A DNA stretch of 64,000 bases, from NCBI RefSeq assembly GCF_049331405.1, contig NZ_CP186274.1, positions 5,146,001 to 5,210,000 on the forward strand. The letters are read 5' to 3'. Position numbers and translations under genes: made by a program. Shown here piece by piece: positions 28,275-37,951 of the stretch. The notes below the pieces were generated by a model. The model was not told the origin of the DNA. It did not search any database and saw only the letters and a list, made by a program, of their open reading frames with translations. The stretch comes from PoT sp049331405. Its GTDB lineage: Bacteria > Planctomycetota > Planctomycetia > Isosphaerales > Isosphaeraceae. Positions within the stretch are counted from its first letter, which is position 1. Each line of letters opens with the position of its first letter.

Positions 28275-28944
28275 GCCGCCGGGGGACATGCGCCGCCGAC
28301 CGGCTCGAGGAACTTCGCCGCATCCTCGGCGCCGTACCGCCTCAGCTCGAGCGCGGCGTTGATAGCCGGGAGCGGCCGAACGTCCGGCATCTCGATGTCG
28401 ATGCCAGGTGTCCCCGCGCCTAAGCTACGATGACCGACGAACCGAAGCAGGCTCAAGGCGCAATTCAGCACGGCGGGATCCCGATATCTCGCCGAACCGA
28501 CCCGGCGCTCACCGTATCTTGCGGAAATTATCCAATCGTAAAATTTCCACCCGGCCCAGTCTTGCAACACCGGTGCGGACAGGTTGAAATAAGCATGGAA
28601 GCAACTGAATCCCGTCGGGCGAACTTTCACCCTGCGTTTTAAGCGGTCCCAGAATCGGACTCGCTGGCCCGTTGCGCCAAATATCCGAAGCAGAGGCGTG
28701 CGGGCTCGGTACGCGGCAAGTTCACCCCCGGCTCATGAGTCGACGATTGATGGTCCATCCCGGGCGGGGGAGAGTTCCGCCCGCGGCCATTCCACGCAAT
28801 CCTCGGTGACGCCTCGCTTAAATTCCAACGCCTGACGTTCTACGTAAGGCCGATCGTCCCCGGTGCGGACGTCCGGCGAGATGGGGGTCCGCGCGCCAGC
28901 CCTCGCATGGACCGGACACCTTGGCGAAGACACCCGGAGGCGCA
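28275..28944. other. Upstream region of the first giant surface-protein gene
   Basis: About 670 bp. It contains an element shared with the region upstream of the second giant gene (28540-28609). A minus-strand ORF (28271-28630) ends with a protein-like segment (IDIEMPDVRPLPAINAALEL, RRYGAEDAAKFLEPVGG) that I do not recognise; it may be the tail of a lost gene. Confidence 0.4.
28540..28609. repeat. Repeated element also found upstream of the second giant gene
   Basis: About 70 bp matching 57822-57890. The most conserved parts are ggtgcggac and aaataagcatggaagcaa. On the minus strand both copies also read as similar peptides (CFHAYFNLSAPVLQ here, CFHAYLKQSAPVMQ there), so it may be a dispersed repeat or an old coding remnant rather than a promoter. 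Confidence 0.6.
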
Positions 28945-31900
28945 ATGTATCGCTCGGCCAGGCAGGTGCCCCGTAACGGCGGCTCAGCGTTTCGGAAGCT
29001 CGTGCGGAGGCCATACATCCCGCTCTCGCCGGAGCCACTGGAGGTGCGGATCACGCCGGCCGTCGGCTACACCAACATCGCCCAGCAGCTCACAATTCTG
29101 GGGGATATCCAGCCGGGCGGCACGTCCACCACGGTCAGCTCCGACGACGGCCCGATCGAGATCGGCCTCTATACGGCCACGCCCGAACAAAACTTCGTGC
29201 CCATGCTCGTGATGCAGGACGGCGAGCTCACCTTCGGCACCGAGGACAATCCCACGGGGGACTTCGACGTCACCGGGTCGCTCCGGGCCTACGACTCAAG
29301 CGACCCCACGCAGGGGCCGATCCTGGCCTCCGGCACGGATCTCCCCCTGAATGCCACGAACATCGTCAACGGCGGCGGGTCGATCTCCAACCCGTATACA
29401 TATGACGCGGGGAGATTCCACGTCGAGATCGACTCGCTCGGATTCGCGCTCGATCCGCACGACGGCGACACCCTGCAGCTCGCGATCCGGGGCGAGGTCG
29501 ACATCCCCCTGCCCGGCAAGGGTCCCGATGGGACGTCGGGCAACAAGATCTCCGTCGCCATCCAGGGATCCGACGTCCTCTATTACAACATCGGGCACAA
29601 CAGCTTCGAGTTCGGCGGCCTCTCGGTCGCCATCACCGGCGCGTTCGCCGTCAACGGCCTGACATTCAAGGCGGACGGGCTCACCCTCGACTTCGCCGAC
29701 CAACTCGGCACCTTTAGCATCTATGGCAAGGGATCCGTCACCACGACGCCGCCGAAGTCCTCCGCCTCGTCCCCCTCGGCGAACGACAGTGTGTTCGCCC
29801 TGGACGTCGCGGTGGACCTCGGAGTGACCACCGACCCGGGCCTCGCGTTCGACCAATGGGATCTCCAGAACCTCAACGTGGACGTCACGGGGGGATTCCA
29901 GCTCGGCGGATTGCAGGTCCACGCGGAGGACCTGACGATCATCTACCGGGGTCCCGACCAGGAGATCGCCATCGGGGGCGGCATCAGCCTGACGCTCGAC
30001 AAGATCAAGTTCACGGCCAGCCTGGAGAAGTCCGACGGCACGCCGGGGCTCTTCATCGACCCCGAGACGGGGGCGGTCGAGTTCGAGGAGCTCGAGCTGA
30101 AGATGTCCGACCTCAAGCTCGGGGCGTTCTCGATCAAGGACTTCGACCTCTTCTTCGAGAACGAGACGAACGACCAGGGCCTGGACTTCATCCTCGGCGG
30201 CAGGGGGACCATCACCCTGCCGGGGGACTGGTCCGTCTTCGGCGACTTCACGTTCGAGTTCCACGACGGCTTCGAGCTGAAGGATATCGGGCTGTCGATC
30301 CAGGGACCGGGCATCCCCATCGGCGACACGGACATCTTCGTCACGGAGATCTCGGGGCAGCTCGACGGCTTCGGCACCTCCGACTGGTCCCTCTCCGGCT
30401 CGATCGGGCTGGCCTTCGGCAATGCCCTCAATATCAACGGCCAGGACGTGCGGATCATCCAGGCCTACGGTGCGTTCACCGTCGACGATGACGAGCTCGA
30501 CCTCCAGGGCGACATCGGCGTGGCCGCGTCGATCGACCTGAGCACCCACAAGCTGTCGTCGATCATCGGGACCTCCATCGACGGCAACGTCAAGCTCGAC
30601 TGGTCCCAGGACATCTACTCCGTCCAGCTGAGCGCGTCGTTCCTGGACGGTCTGTTCACGGCCAGCGGCAGCTTCCTGTGGGACAACGGCTCATTCGTGA
30701 TCTCGGCAATGGCGGCGATCAACGTGCCCACGTTCATCCCCATCATCGGCGGCAAGCAGATCGCCTCGGCCGACTTCCTCTTCAAGTACGACGCGGCGGC
30801 CGGCAGCGACCCGTCGGGCTTCCTGGCCGCGTGGATCCACCTGCCGATCATCGGCGACCTCGGCTTCAAGTACGACGTGATCTCCGGCGCCACCTCGTTC
30901 CTGGGCAACAGCGGCGTCGCCGGCCTCCAGGCGGACGCCAGCCAACAGCCGCAGTACAACGCCTATGCCCATCAATTCTCCATGCCCGATGGCTCCGTCC
31001 CGGGACAGCCGGCCGGGAACACCGGCTTCAACTTCGTCGCCCAGTGGCCCGACGCCGGGGGCGGCGACTACTACGTCACCCTGACGAACTCGGCCGGGCA
31101 GGTGGTGGCCGACCATCACGGGTCGGTGTCCGGCGACTTCCCGCGGGCGAACGTCGCCGACATCTCGGGGCTGGTCGCTCCCGCGGGCCAGCACATCGAG
31201 GGGATGAACCTCTATTACTTCGGCAACCCGCTCCCGCCCGACACGTATGTCATCACCGTCTACAGCCAGGACCAGCTCGACCCCGCCTCGATCGCCTGGA
31301 CGGGGATGCCCGCCTACACGCCCCTGGGGCTCGGCGAGGCGTTCCCCACCGTCCAGGGGTCGACGCTGTCGGTCCTCAACTACACGGAACTCGACCCGGC
31401 CGCCATGGACAGGACCAAGGCCACGCTCTACCTCACCACGGATCCGGGCGCCAAGATCAACGTCCTGGCCCCGCAGGGCATCTACGTCGGGCCGGGCGTG
31501 CTGTCGAGCGATTCCCAAGGCGACAACATCGTCACCGCCACCGCCGACCTTTCGAAGCTCCATCTGCCCCCGGGCACCTATTATCCCTACTTCCTGCTCA
31601 CGGACGATTTCGACACGCCCGTCGTCAGCCAGGTCAACCAGTCCACCCCGAGCTTCGCCGTCGCGGCGGCCCTGGGCGGCACGCTCACCGAGACCGGCGA
31701 CGGCCGCAATCGGCCGCTCTCCGGCTTCACCGTGTACATCGACGCGGACGGGTCGGGCGACTACACCGAAGGCGACCCGCTCGACATCACCGACGCCGAC
31801 GGCAATTACGCCTTCGGCCAATATGATGTGGATTTCCAGGCAGGCCAGGCCTACACGGTCGGCGTGGTCCTGCCCCAGGGCGGCATCATCCCCGCCGACG

Positions 31901-34900
31901 GCGGTTCGGCCGAGCGGACATTCACCTACAACGGCACGTCGGCCACCGTCGACTTCCAGGCCTGGCAGGAGACTACCATCGCCGGCACGGTGACGGACGC
32001 CGGCGGAGGCGTGGGCGGGGTCATCGTCTATCTCGACCTCAACGACAACGGCCAGTACGACGTGACCGAGCCCAGGACCGGCACGCTCGTCGACGGCACG
32101 TACCAGTTCGTCGGCCTCGCCCCCAGCCCGACGCCCTACGTGGTCCGCTACATCCTCCCGCAGGGGGCCACCTACGGCTACGGCTTCGACCACGCCGCGG
32201 TCGTGGTCACGTCGGATCCCTACGCCCGCTACGATGGCAACGACTTCGTGATCCAGAGGCTCCCCGTGATCCAGGGCTCGATCACCGGCAGCGAGACCGA
32301 CGGCTCGGGGAAGTCCAAGCCGCGATCGGGATGGACGGTCCAGCTCCTGGATTCCTCGGGCGCGGTCGTGGCGACGACGGTCAGCGACAACAACGGGGAC
32401 TATGCGTTCCCGCCCCAGTCGCCCGGTACCTACAACGTGCGGGAGGTGCCGCCCCAGGGCTGGCAGCAGATCGCCCCCTACACCACGGACCCCGGCTTCG
32501 CCGTCGCGGCCGACCCGTTCGACGGGCCGGTCTCGGCCGTCGTCATCGCCGACTTCAACAACGACGGCAAGCTCGACTACACCGCATTCATCCAGAATGA
32601 CTCCCAGATCGACTACTTCTACGGCAATGGCGACGGCACGTTCGGCGGCACCCACTTCTACGAGACCTCGCTGCCGGGCAACTCCCGGGACATGCAGGCG
32701 GGCGACTTCAACGGCGACGGATACGCCGACCTCGCCGTGCTGGGCACCGACGGCACCGTCACCGTCGTCTGGGGCAGCCAGGGGGGCTTCTCGGGCTCTA
32801 CCGTGGCCTACAACACTCAAAACGAGGAACTCGACACCGTCTACGGCATGGCCGTGGGCGGGGATTTCAACACCGGCGGCAACGAATCGAGCCTCGTCGT
32901 CTACGGGCTCATCTCCGGATTCGGCGACCTGGCTTATCACGCGACCGTCGTGCAGTATTCGGCCTCGGCCGGCTTCCAGGCGACGGCCGAACTCGACATC
33001 CCGACGGGAGGGACGTTCTCGCCCTTCAGCGTCGCAGCGCTCTCGGATCACGCGATGGCGATCGGCGACCTGAATAATGACGGCGACCTCGACCTGTTCA
33101 TGAACTTCGGCTTCATCATCGAGCCCGGCACCCTCGACTATCAGTTCGAGTCCTCGATCTTCTACGGCCACGGCGACGGCACCTTCGGCGTCACATCGAG
33201 TGACGGTGACTACAGCCCCGACCTCGAGGTCCCCTCGCCGGCCAACGGCGGCCCGATGGCCCTGGGCGACCTGAACAACGACGGCATCCTCGACGCCGTC
33301 ACATCAGACTACTCCTTCTTCAACAACGATCCTACCCACCCGATCACCCAGAACCTCTACGTGCTCCAGCAGACCGCCGTGGGCTCCTGGGTCGGGCTCG
33401 ACGGCAACTTCGCCTCGGCCTACACCCCCGGGCTCTCCACCAACGGCCCCTTCGGCAGGGCCGGCGGGCTCCGGGTCCCGCAGCTCGCCATCGCCAACAT
33501 CGCCGGCGGCAACTACCCCGACATCGTCATGGTGGAGTCGCCCTACGACGGCGGATATGGCCAGGCCCTCACCTACATCAACCAGGGGGTCGGCGGCCGC
33601 GGCCTGGCCGGGTTCGACACCGGCGACGGGCACTTCTTCTTCACCCTCACCGCCCAGGGCTCGCTGCCGAACGACATGGCCATCGGCGACCTCAATGGCA
33701 ACGGGCAGCTCGACCTCATCCTCGGCGAGGCCACCTACGGCGGCGGCGGCAGCTGGTATCTGATCAACACATCTCACTCCGTCGTCGCCGCCCCCACGGT
33801 CGTCGCCGCGTACGACAATACGTACACGATCGACTTCGACAACCTGAAGGAGACCCAACTCTACGGACGCGTCTACAGCGACACCAACAACGACGACCTG
33901 CTGAACGCCCAGGAGGAGGGCCTCGCCGGCGTCATCGTCTACGCCGACCTCAACAACAATGGGTCCCTCGACCCTTACGAGCCGTATACGACCACCAACG
34001 CCGAGGGCTACTACTCGTTCAGGGGGCTGCTCCCCGGAACGACGGGCCACCTCCGGGCCCTGATCCCCTCGCCCGAATCGCTCGTCCGGCCGGAGGGGGG
34101 CGTCGCCTTCACCATCGGCTCGGTCGACAGCACCACGATGGGCGAGGTGGACATCGCCGTCACGCCGCGGCTCATTCTGCCGGTCGCCGACGCCGCGGTC
34201 GTCCCCGGCCAGACGCTCGAGATCGGGCTGGGGCTGGCGTCGCGCGCCTTGAGGCTGCAGCCGAGCAGCGGCGGCTTCCTGGTCTTCACCGTCGACCCGG
34301 GCGCCCCGGCGGGACTGGCGGTCGACCCGGGCTCGGGCCGCCTCACCTGGACGCCGGGACCGGGCGTGGCGCCTGGGGTCTACACCGTCACCGTCCGCGT
34401 CCGAGATACCAAGAACCCCCTCAACACCGACACCAGCACGTTCACCATCGCCGTACTGTCGAACTCCCCGCCGACCCCTCCTCCCCCGCCGCCGCCCATC
34501 GATACCACGCCGCCGCAGGTGGTGAGCCTCGCGCGCTCCGGCTTCGGCTACGCACCGACCTTCCTCGTGCTGACCTTCAACGAGGCCCTGGATCCGGCCC
34601 GAGCCAGGGACGTCGGCAATTACGTGCTGACGACCTTCGCGGGCCGCCGGATCCCGATCGCCCTCGCCTTCTACGACGCGGGCTCGACCACCGTCACGCT
34701 CGTTCCGGCGCGCCGCCTGCCCCTGGCCCTGCGCTACGTCCTGAAGGTCGACGGCTCGTCGGGCGGCCTGACGAGCCGGTCGGGCATCCCGCTCGACGGC
34801 CAGGCCGACGGGCGCGCGGGGGGGGACTATGCGGCCTCGATCGTCAGGTTCCGGGTCGCGCCCATCTCGACGCGATCCCCCGCGACGGGCACCGGCGGCC

Positions 34901-35193
34901 AGTCCCGCCCCGCCTGGTGGCTCGCGGTGCTCTCCCCCGCCGACGGCCTCCAGAACCGGCTCGCCCTCGCCGCACGGGGAGACCGGGCTGCCGCGGCGAT
35001 CGCCCCCCAACTCCAGGCCTCGAGCCCCTCGGCCCGGGCCGTCCCAGCGGCCCAGGTCCACGCGGCCTCGTCGGGGCCGGCGGAGGCCGCCGAGGCCTTC
35101 TATCGCGACGAGGCGCTGGCACGGGCTTATCGCACCGCGGCCAGGCGCCCATGGCTCTCATTCGAGGCCGACGGCCTCTTCCCCATCGAGTGA
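28945..35193 (+). CDS. Giant secreted multidomain surface protein (2082 aa)
   Basis: Start at ATG 28945 (GGAGG six bases ahead; an upstream TTG in frame lacks this). The N-terminus is basic and carries the planctomycete motif PEPLEVRITPAV near residue 30, seen on many exported giant proteins. Domains in order: beta-rich repeats (about 40-660; FEFGGLSVAITGAFAVNGL and related), SdrD-B/Cna-B-like domains (from about 912; SGFTVYIDADGSGDYTEGDP), FG-GAP/VCBS calcium-type repeats (about 1200-1610; VIADFNNDGKLDY, MAIGDLNNDGDLDL), another SdrD-B (about 1632-1728), a putative Ig domain (about 1738-1838), a Pro-rich linker and a Big_5-like Ig domain (about 1852-1972). Probably a structural or adhesive cell-surface protein. 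A paralogue begins at 58131. Confidence 0.9.
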   Translation: MYRSARQVPRNGGSAFRKLVRRPYIPLSPEPLEVRITPAVGYTNIAQQLTILGDIQPGGTSTTVSSDDGPIEIGLYTATPEQNFVPMLVMQDGELTFGTEDNPTGDFDVTGSLRAYDSSDPTQGPILASGTDLPLNATNIVNGGGSISNPYTYDAGRFHVEIDSLGFALDPHDGDTLQLAIRGEVDIPLPGKGPDGTSGNKISVAIQGSDVLYYNIGHNSFEFGGLSVAITGAFAVNGLTFKADGLTLDFADQLGTFSIYGKGSVTTTPPKSSASSPSANDSVFALDVAVDLGVTTDPGLAFDQWDLQNLNVDVTGGFQLGGLQVHAEDLTIIYRGPDQEIAIGGGISLTLDKIKFTASLEKSDGTPGLFIDPETGAVEFEELELKMSDLKLGAFSIKDFDLFFENETNDQGLDFILGGRGTITLPGDWSVFGDFTFEFHDGFELKDIGLSIQGPGIPIGDTDIFVTEISGQLDGFGTSDWSLSGSIGLAFGNALNINGQDVRIIQAYGAFTVDDDELDLQGDIGVAASIDLSTHKLSSIIGTSIDGNVKLDWSQDIYSVQLSASFLDGLFTASGSFLWDNGSFVISAMAAINVPTFIPIIGGKQIASADFLFKYDAAAGSDPSGFLAAWIHLPIIGDLGFKYDVISGATSFLGNSGVAGLQADASQQPQYNAYAHQFSMPDGSVPGQPAGNTGFNFVAQWPDAGGGDYYVTLTNSAGQVVADHHGSVSGDFPRANVADISGLVAPAGQHIEGMNLYYFGNPLPPDTYVITVYSQDQLDPASIAWTGMPAYTPLGLGEAFPTVQGSTLSVLNYTELDPAAMDRTKATLYLTTDPGAKINVLAPQGIYVGPGVLSSDSQGDNIVTATADLSKLHLPPGTYYPYFLLTDDFDTPVVSQVNQSTPSFAVAAALGGTLTETGDGRNRPLSGFTVYIDADGSGDYTEGDPLDITDADGNYAFGQYDVDFQAGQAYTVGVVLPQGGIIPADGGSAERTFTYNGTSATVDFQAWQETTIAGTVTDAGGGVGGVIVYLDLNDNGQYDVTEPRTGTLVDGTYQFVGLAPSPTPYVVRYILPQGATYGYGFDHAAVVVTSDPYARYDGNDFVIQRLPVIQGSITGSETDGSGKSKPRSGWTVQLLDSSGAVVATTVSDNNGDYAFPPQSPGTYNVREVPPQGWQQIAPYTTDPGFAVAADPFDGPVSAVVIADFNNDGKLDYTAFIQNDSQIDYFYGNGDGTFGGTHFYETSLPGNSRDMQAGDFNGDGYADLAVLGTDGTVTVVWGSQGGFSGSTVAYNTQNEELDTVYGMAVGGDFNTGGNESSLVVYGLISGFGDLAYHATVVQYSASAGFQATAELDIPTGGTFSPFSVAALSDHAMAIGDLNNDGDLDLFMNFGFIIEPGTLDYQFESSIFYGHGDGTFGVTSSDGDYSPDLEVPSPANGGPMALGDLNNDGILDAVTSDYSFFNNDPTHPITQNLYVLQQTAVGSWVGLDGNFASAYTPGLSTNGPFGRAGGLRVPQLAIANIAGGNYPDIVMVESPYDGGYGQALTYINQGVGGRGLAGFDTGDGHFFFTLTAQGSLPNDMAIGDLNGNGQLDLILGEATYGGGGSWYLINTSHSVVAAPTVVAAYDNTYTIDFDNLKETQLYGRVYSDTNNDDLLNAQEEGLAGVIVYADLNNNGSLDPYEPYTTTNAEGYYSFRGLLPGTTGHLRALIPSPESLVRPEGGVAFTIGSVDSTTMGEVDIAVTPRLILPVADAAVVPGQTLEIGLGLASRALRLQPSSGGFLVFTVDPGAPAGLAVDPGSGRLTWTPGPGVAPGVYTVTVRVRDTKNPLNTDTSTFTIAVLSNSPPTPPPPPPPIDTTPPQVVSLARSGFGYAPTFLVLTFNEALDPARARDVGNYVLTTFAGRRIPIALAFYDAGSTTVTLVPARRLPLALRYVLKVDGSSGGLTSRSGIPLDGQADGRAGGDYAASIVRFRVAPISTRSPATGTGGQSRPAWWLAVLSPADGLQNRLALAARGDRAAAAIAPQLQASSPSARAVPAAQVHAASSGPAEAAEAFYRDEALARAYRTAARRPWLSFEADGLFPIE
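34483..34775 (+). repeat. 293-bp tract identical to the paralogous giant gene
   Basis: Identical by eye to 63708-64000, where the window ends; it covers the end of the Pro-rich linker and most of the Big_5-like domain. The sequences just upstream differ at many positions. The true right end of the identity lies beyond the window. Confidence 0.88.
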
Positions 35194-35514
35194 GCTCAGG
35201 ACGCGATCTCTCACGTTCGACTTGTGGTTTCGGACAGGGTCTGGGGAGGACAGGAGGCGGAGGTGGCTTAAGCTCACGATGTCAAAGCAAGACCACCCGC
35301 TGCCGTGCAGAACCCGCAGGGAACGCAGGGCAGCCGACGAGTTAGGACGCTCACCTCTTGGTCGGGTCATCGCAGGGACGTGAACCATAGGGCGTTGCCG
35401 ACGGGGCGAAGCGAAGGCCACGACCCAGGGCCGCCGGGAGCACCGAACCGTGGGCTTCGCCCGGCTCCCCCCATCTTCTCACGCGGCATGCACCTATGGA
35501 GTCGACGGGACGGC
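35194..35514. other. Convergent intergenic region, nothing recognised
   Basis: Between the giant gene and the convergent sulfatase gene. No clear hairpin terminator or small gene was found. Confidence 0.4.
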
Positions 35515-36813
35515 CTATTGTTTGGCGTCGGGAAACTGGAACGCCTCCATCTCGGTCCTCAGTCCCTTGACCAACTCCGGAAGATCGGCCGCTCTATCGT
35601 GCCGCTCTGCGACGTCCTCCTCGACATTGTAGAGGGCGAAATTCTTGCGGCCCGCGTCGGCGAGCAGCTTCCAGGGGCCCTTGCGCATCGACTGTGTCCA
35701 GGGGCCTTCCTGGGCATAGTCGAACTGCCAGTAGAAGGGCCGGGGGCGATCGACGGCCTTGCCTTCGAGCAGAAGCGGCAGGATGTTGACGCCGTCGAGG
35801 ATCCGGTCCGCAGGCGGGGCGGCCCCCGCCAGGGCACAGAGCGTGGGCAGCAGATCGACGAAACCGGCGGGCTCGGCGCTCTCCGCGCCGGCCTTGATGT
35901 GGCCGGGCCAGCGGAGGATCGCCGGCTCGCGATAGCCTCCCTCGTACATCGAGAGCTTGTGGCCCCGGAGCGGGCCCGAGGAGCCGTGGGAATGGATCGC
36001 CCTGGGATAGCCGAGCAGCTTCTGCGGGCCGTTGTCGCTGGTGAATATCACGAGCGTCCGGTCCCTAAGATCGCGGGCGTCGAGCTCCGCCAGCAAGCGG
36101 CCGATCTCGGCATCGATCAGCGTGATGCTGCCGTAGTAGTCGCGTTTCGTGGGGTCGTCGATATCCGCATACATCGACGTATACTCCTCGGGCGCGGCAA
36201 CCTGCTCGTGCGGGGCGTGGAATGTGACGAAGATGGCGAAGGGCTTGCTCGAAGCCTCGGCGATGAACCCGATCGCCTCGTCCACGGTGACCGTGCTCGC
36301 CGCGCCCCGAAGCGGACCGACTCGCTTGCCGTTGCGTACGAAGTTGCCCGGGTTGAGGTGCGGCGCGTTGTTCTGGGTGGCGAACCAGTGGTCGAAGCCG
36401 AACTCGCCCGGGGTCGGCTCGGAGCCGTTGAATCGGCTGTTCAGGTGCCACTTGCCCGAGAGGCACGTCCTATAGCCGGCCTCCCTGAGCCGTTGCGGGA
36501 TCGTGACCTCGGAGCGGGGCAGGAAGACGCCCGAGTCCTCCTTAATCCAGTCGCGGATGCCGACGCGGTACGGCGTCCGCCCGGTGAACAGGGCCGCCCG
36601 TGACGGAGAGCAGATCGGCGCCCCGGAATAGAACGAGGTGAGGCGGATCCCATCGGCCGCCAGCCGATCGAGCGTCGGGGTCTTGATCCGGGGATGCCCG
36701 TAGCAGCCGAGGTCGCCGTAGCCGAGGTCATCGCCCACGAACACGACGATGTTCGGGCGGTCGGCCGCGTCGGGGGCCAGAGCGACGATGGCCAGGAGGA
36801 TCGCGGTGAGCAT
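35515..36813 (-). CDS. Sulfatase (arylsulfatase family), exported
   Basis: 432 aa from ATG 36813. A short signal-like N-terminus (MLTAILLAIVALAPDAADRP) precedes the alkaline-phosphatase-fold start NIVVFVGDDLGYGDLGCYGH. The formylglycine motif CSPSR is intact with Cys68 (GAPICSPSRAALFTGR), followed by SGKWHL and the metal-site segment FTSDNGPQK. It would hydrolyse sulfate esters, probably of sulfated polysaccharides outside the cytoplasm, after activation by a formylglycine-generating enzyme not present here. It starts 43 bp after the DUF1559 stop, so the two form an operon. An upstream in-frame start at 36957 would overlap DUF1559 and is unlikely. Confidence 0.93.
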   Translation of the reverse strand: MLTAILLAIVALAPDAADRPNIVVFVGDDLGYGDLGCYGHPRIKTPTLDRLAADGIRLTSFYSGAPICSPSRAALFTGRTPYRVGIRDWIKEDSGVFLPRSEVTIPQRLREAGYRTCLSGKWHLNSRFNGSEPTPGEFGFDHWFATQNNAPHLNPGNFVRNGKRVGPLRGAASTVTVDEAIGFIAEASSKPFAIFVTFHAPHEQVAAPEEYTSMYADIDDPTKRDYYGSITLIDAEIGRLLAELDARDLRDRTLVIFTSDNGPQKLLGYPRAIHSHGSSGPLRGHKLSMYEGGYREPAILRWPGHIKAGAESAEPAGFVDLLPTLCALAGAAPPADRILDGVNILPLLLEGKAVDRPRPFYWQFDYAQEGPWTQSMRKGPWKLLADAGRKNFALYNVEEDVAERHDRAADLPELVKGLRTEMEAFQFPDAKQ

Positions 36814-36856
36814 TCTCTGGGGCCTCGAGGGGATGACGGGATGTCGCGCAATCCGG

Positions 36857-37951
36857 TCAGTAAGAGTCGGCCGAGAGCACCTCGCCCTGCGCCCGCGAGC
36901 CCAAGGCCCAGAGCGTCGGCAGTGAGATGCTGTCCTTGAGGAATCGGACCGAGCCATCGGCCATGGCGACGTTGCAGCCGCCGGGGTGGTAGCTGCTCAG
37001 GCCATACATGCCGCCGCTATTATAAGAATTCGTGAACGCGCAATTGGGGGTCTTGGGATTGGGCCCGATGACGACATTGCCGAGGGTCAGCATGGGGAGG
37101 CCCACCGCCCAGAACTGCCCCAGCGTCGGCGTGCGGGGGGCGCGGGTGCCGGCCCGGCAGGTCGATTGCCAGCTCTGGAACTTGGCGAGGTTGTTCTGCG
37201 ACATCACCATGTCCGGCGTGTTCGCCACCAGCGGGGCGCTCGCCGCATACTGGATGTCCTGCGGCAGCGTCACGGTCGCGAGGTTGCCCCCGCCGGGCTT
37301 CCACTCGCCGACGGCGATCGTGTTCGACAGGCCGTCGGTCACCCCGGCGAACTTCACCGGCGCCGCCTTGATCTTGCCGCTGAAGTAGAACGGGCCGTTG
37401 GGCGGGCCGCCGGCGTTGGAGGCGTCGTATTCCAGGCTCGACCCCATCGAGCCGAAGTAGCTGTTGCCCGTCGCCTGGGCTCCGGTGTACGGCCCGGCGG
37501 CGAGGCCCGTGCCGGTGTAAGCCGGCGCGATCGCCGACGGGCAGAGGAAGGCGTTCAGGCGGGAGAGGCTCACCGTCGAGTTGACGTATTCCCCGTACGC
37601 GTCGTTGAGCACCGGCAGGCTGAAGTTCACGGCATTGTACATCGGCTGCTGCTCCAGGAAGGCGAGCAGGCGGATGTGGATGCTGAAATCGCCGTTGCTG
37701 ATGACCTTCGCGTTGCTGGGGGAATAGACCTGCTGATCGCCCGGCGGGAGGCAGTCGTGAGTGCTGACGTAATTATGGACCGCCAGCCCCATCTGCTTGA
37801 GGTTGTTGACGCACTGGACCCGGCGTGCCGCCTCGCGCGCCGCCTGCACGGCGGGAAGGAGCAGCGCGATGAGCACGGCGATGATCGCGATCACCACCAG
37901 CAGCTCGATGAGCGTGAATCCTCGGCCGGGACGACGAATGCGGAAGATCAT
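36857..37951 (-). CDS. DUF1559 pseudopilin-like secreted protein
   Basis: 364 aa from ATG 37951, fixed by the ribosome site AGGAGGT five bases ahead; the frame extends 67 codons further upstream without function. Prepilin-type N-terminus (MIFRIRRPGRGFTLIELLVV) and the family C-terminal block (YHPGGCNVAMADGSVRFLKD). Only part of the protein resembles the copy at 25139 beyond these hallmarks. First gene of a two-gene operon with the sulfatase, a pairing common in planctomycetes; a link in secretion or cell-surface display of the sulfatase is inference. Confidence 0.94.
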   Translation of the reverse strand: MIFRIRRPGRGFTLIELLVVIAIIAVLIALLLPAVQAAREAARRVQCVNNLKQMGLAVHNYVSTHDCLPPGDQQVYSPSNAKVISNGDFSIHIRLLAFLEQQPMYNAVNFSLPVLNDAYGEYVNSTVSLSRLNAFLCPSAIAPAYTGTGLAAGPYTGAQATGNSYFGSMGSSLEYDASNAGGPPNGPFYFSGKIKAAPVKFAGVTDGLSNTIAVGEWKPGGGNLATVTLPQDIQYAASAPLVANTPDMVMSQNNLAKFQSWQSTCRAGTRAPRTPTLGQFWAVGLPMLTLGNVVIGPNPKTPNCAFTNSYNSGGMYGLSSYHPGGCNVAMADGSVRFLKDSISLPTLWALGSRAQGEVLSADSY

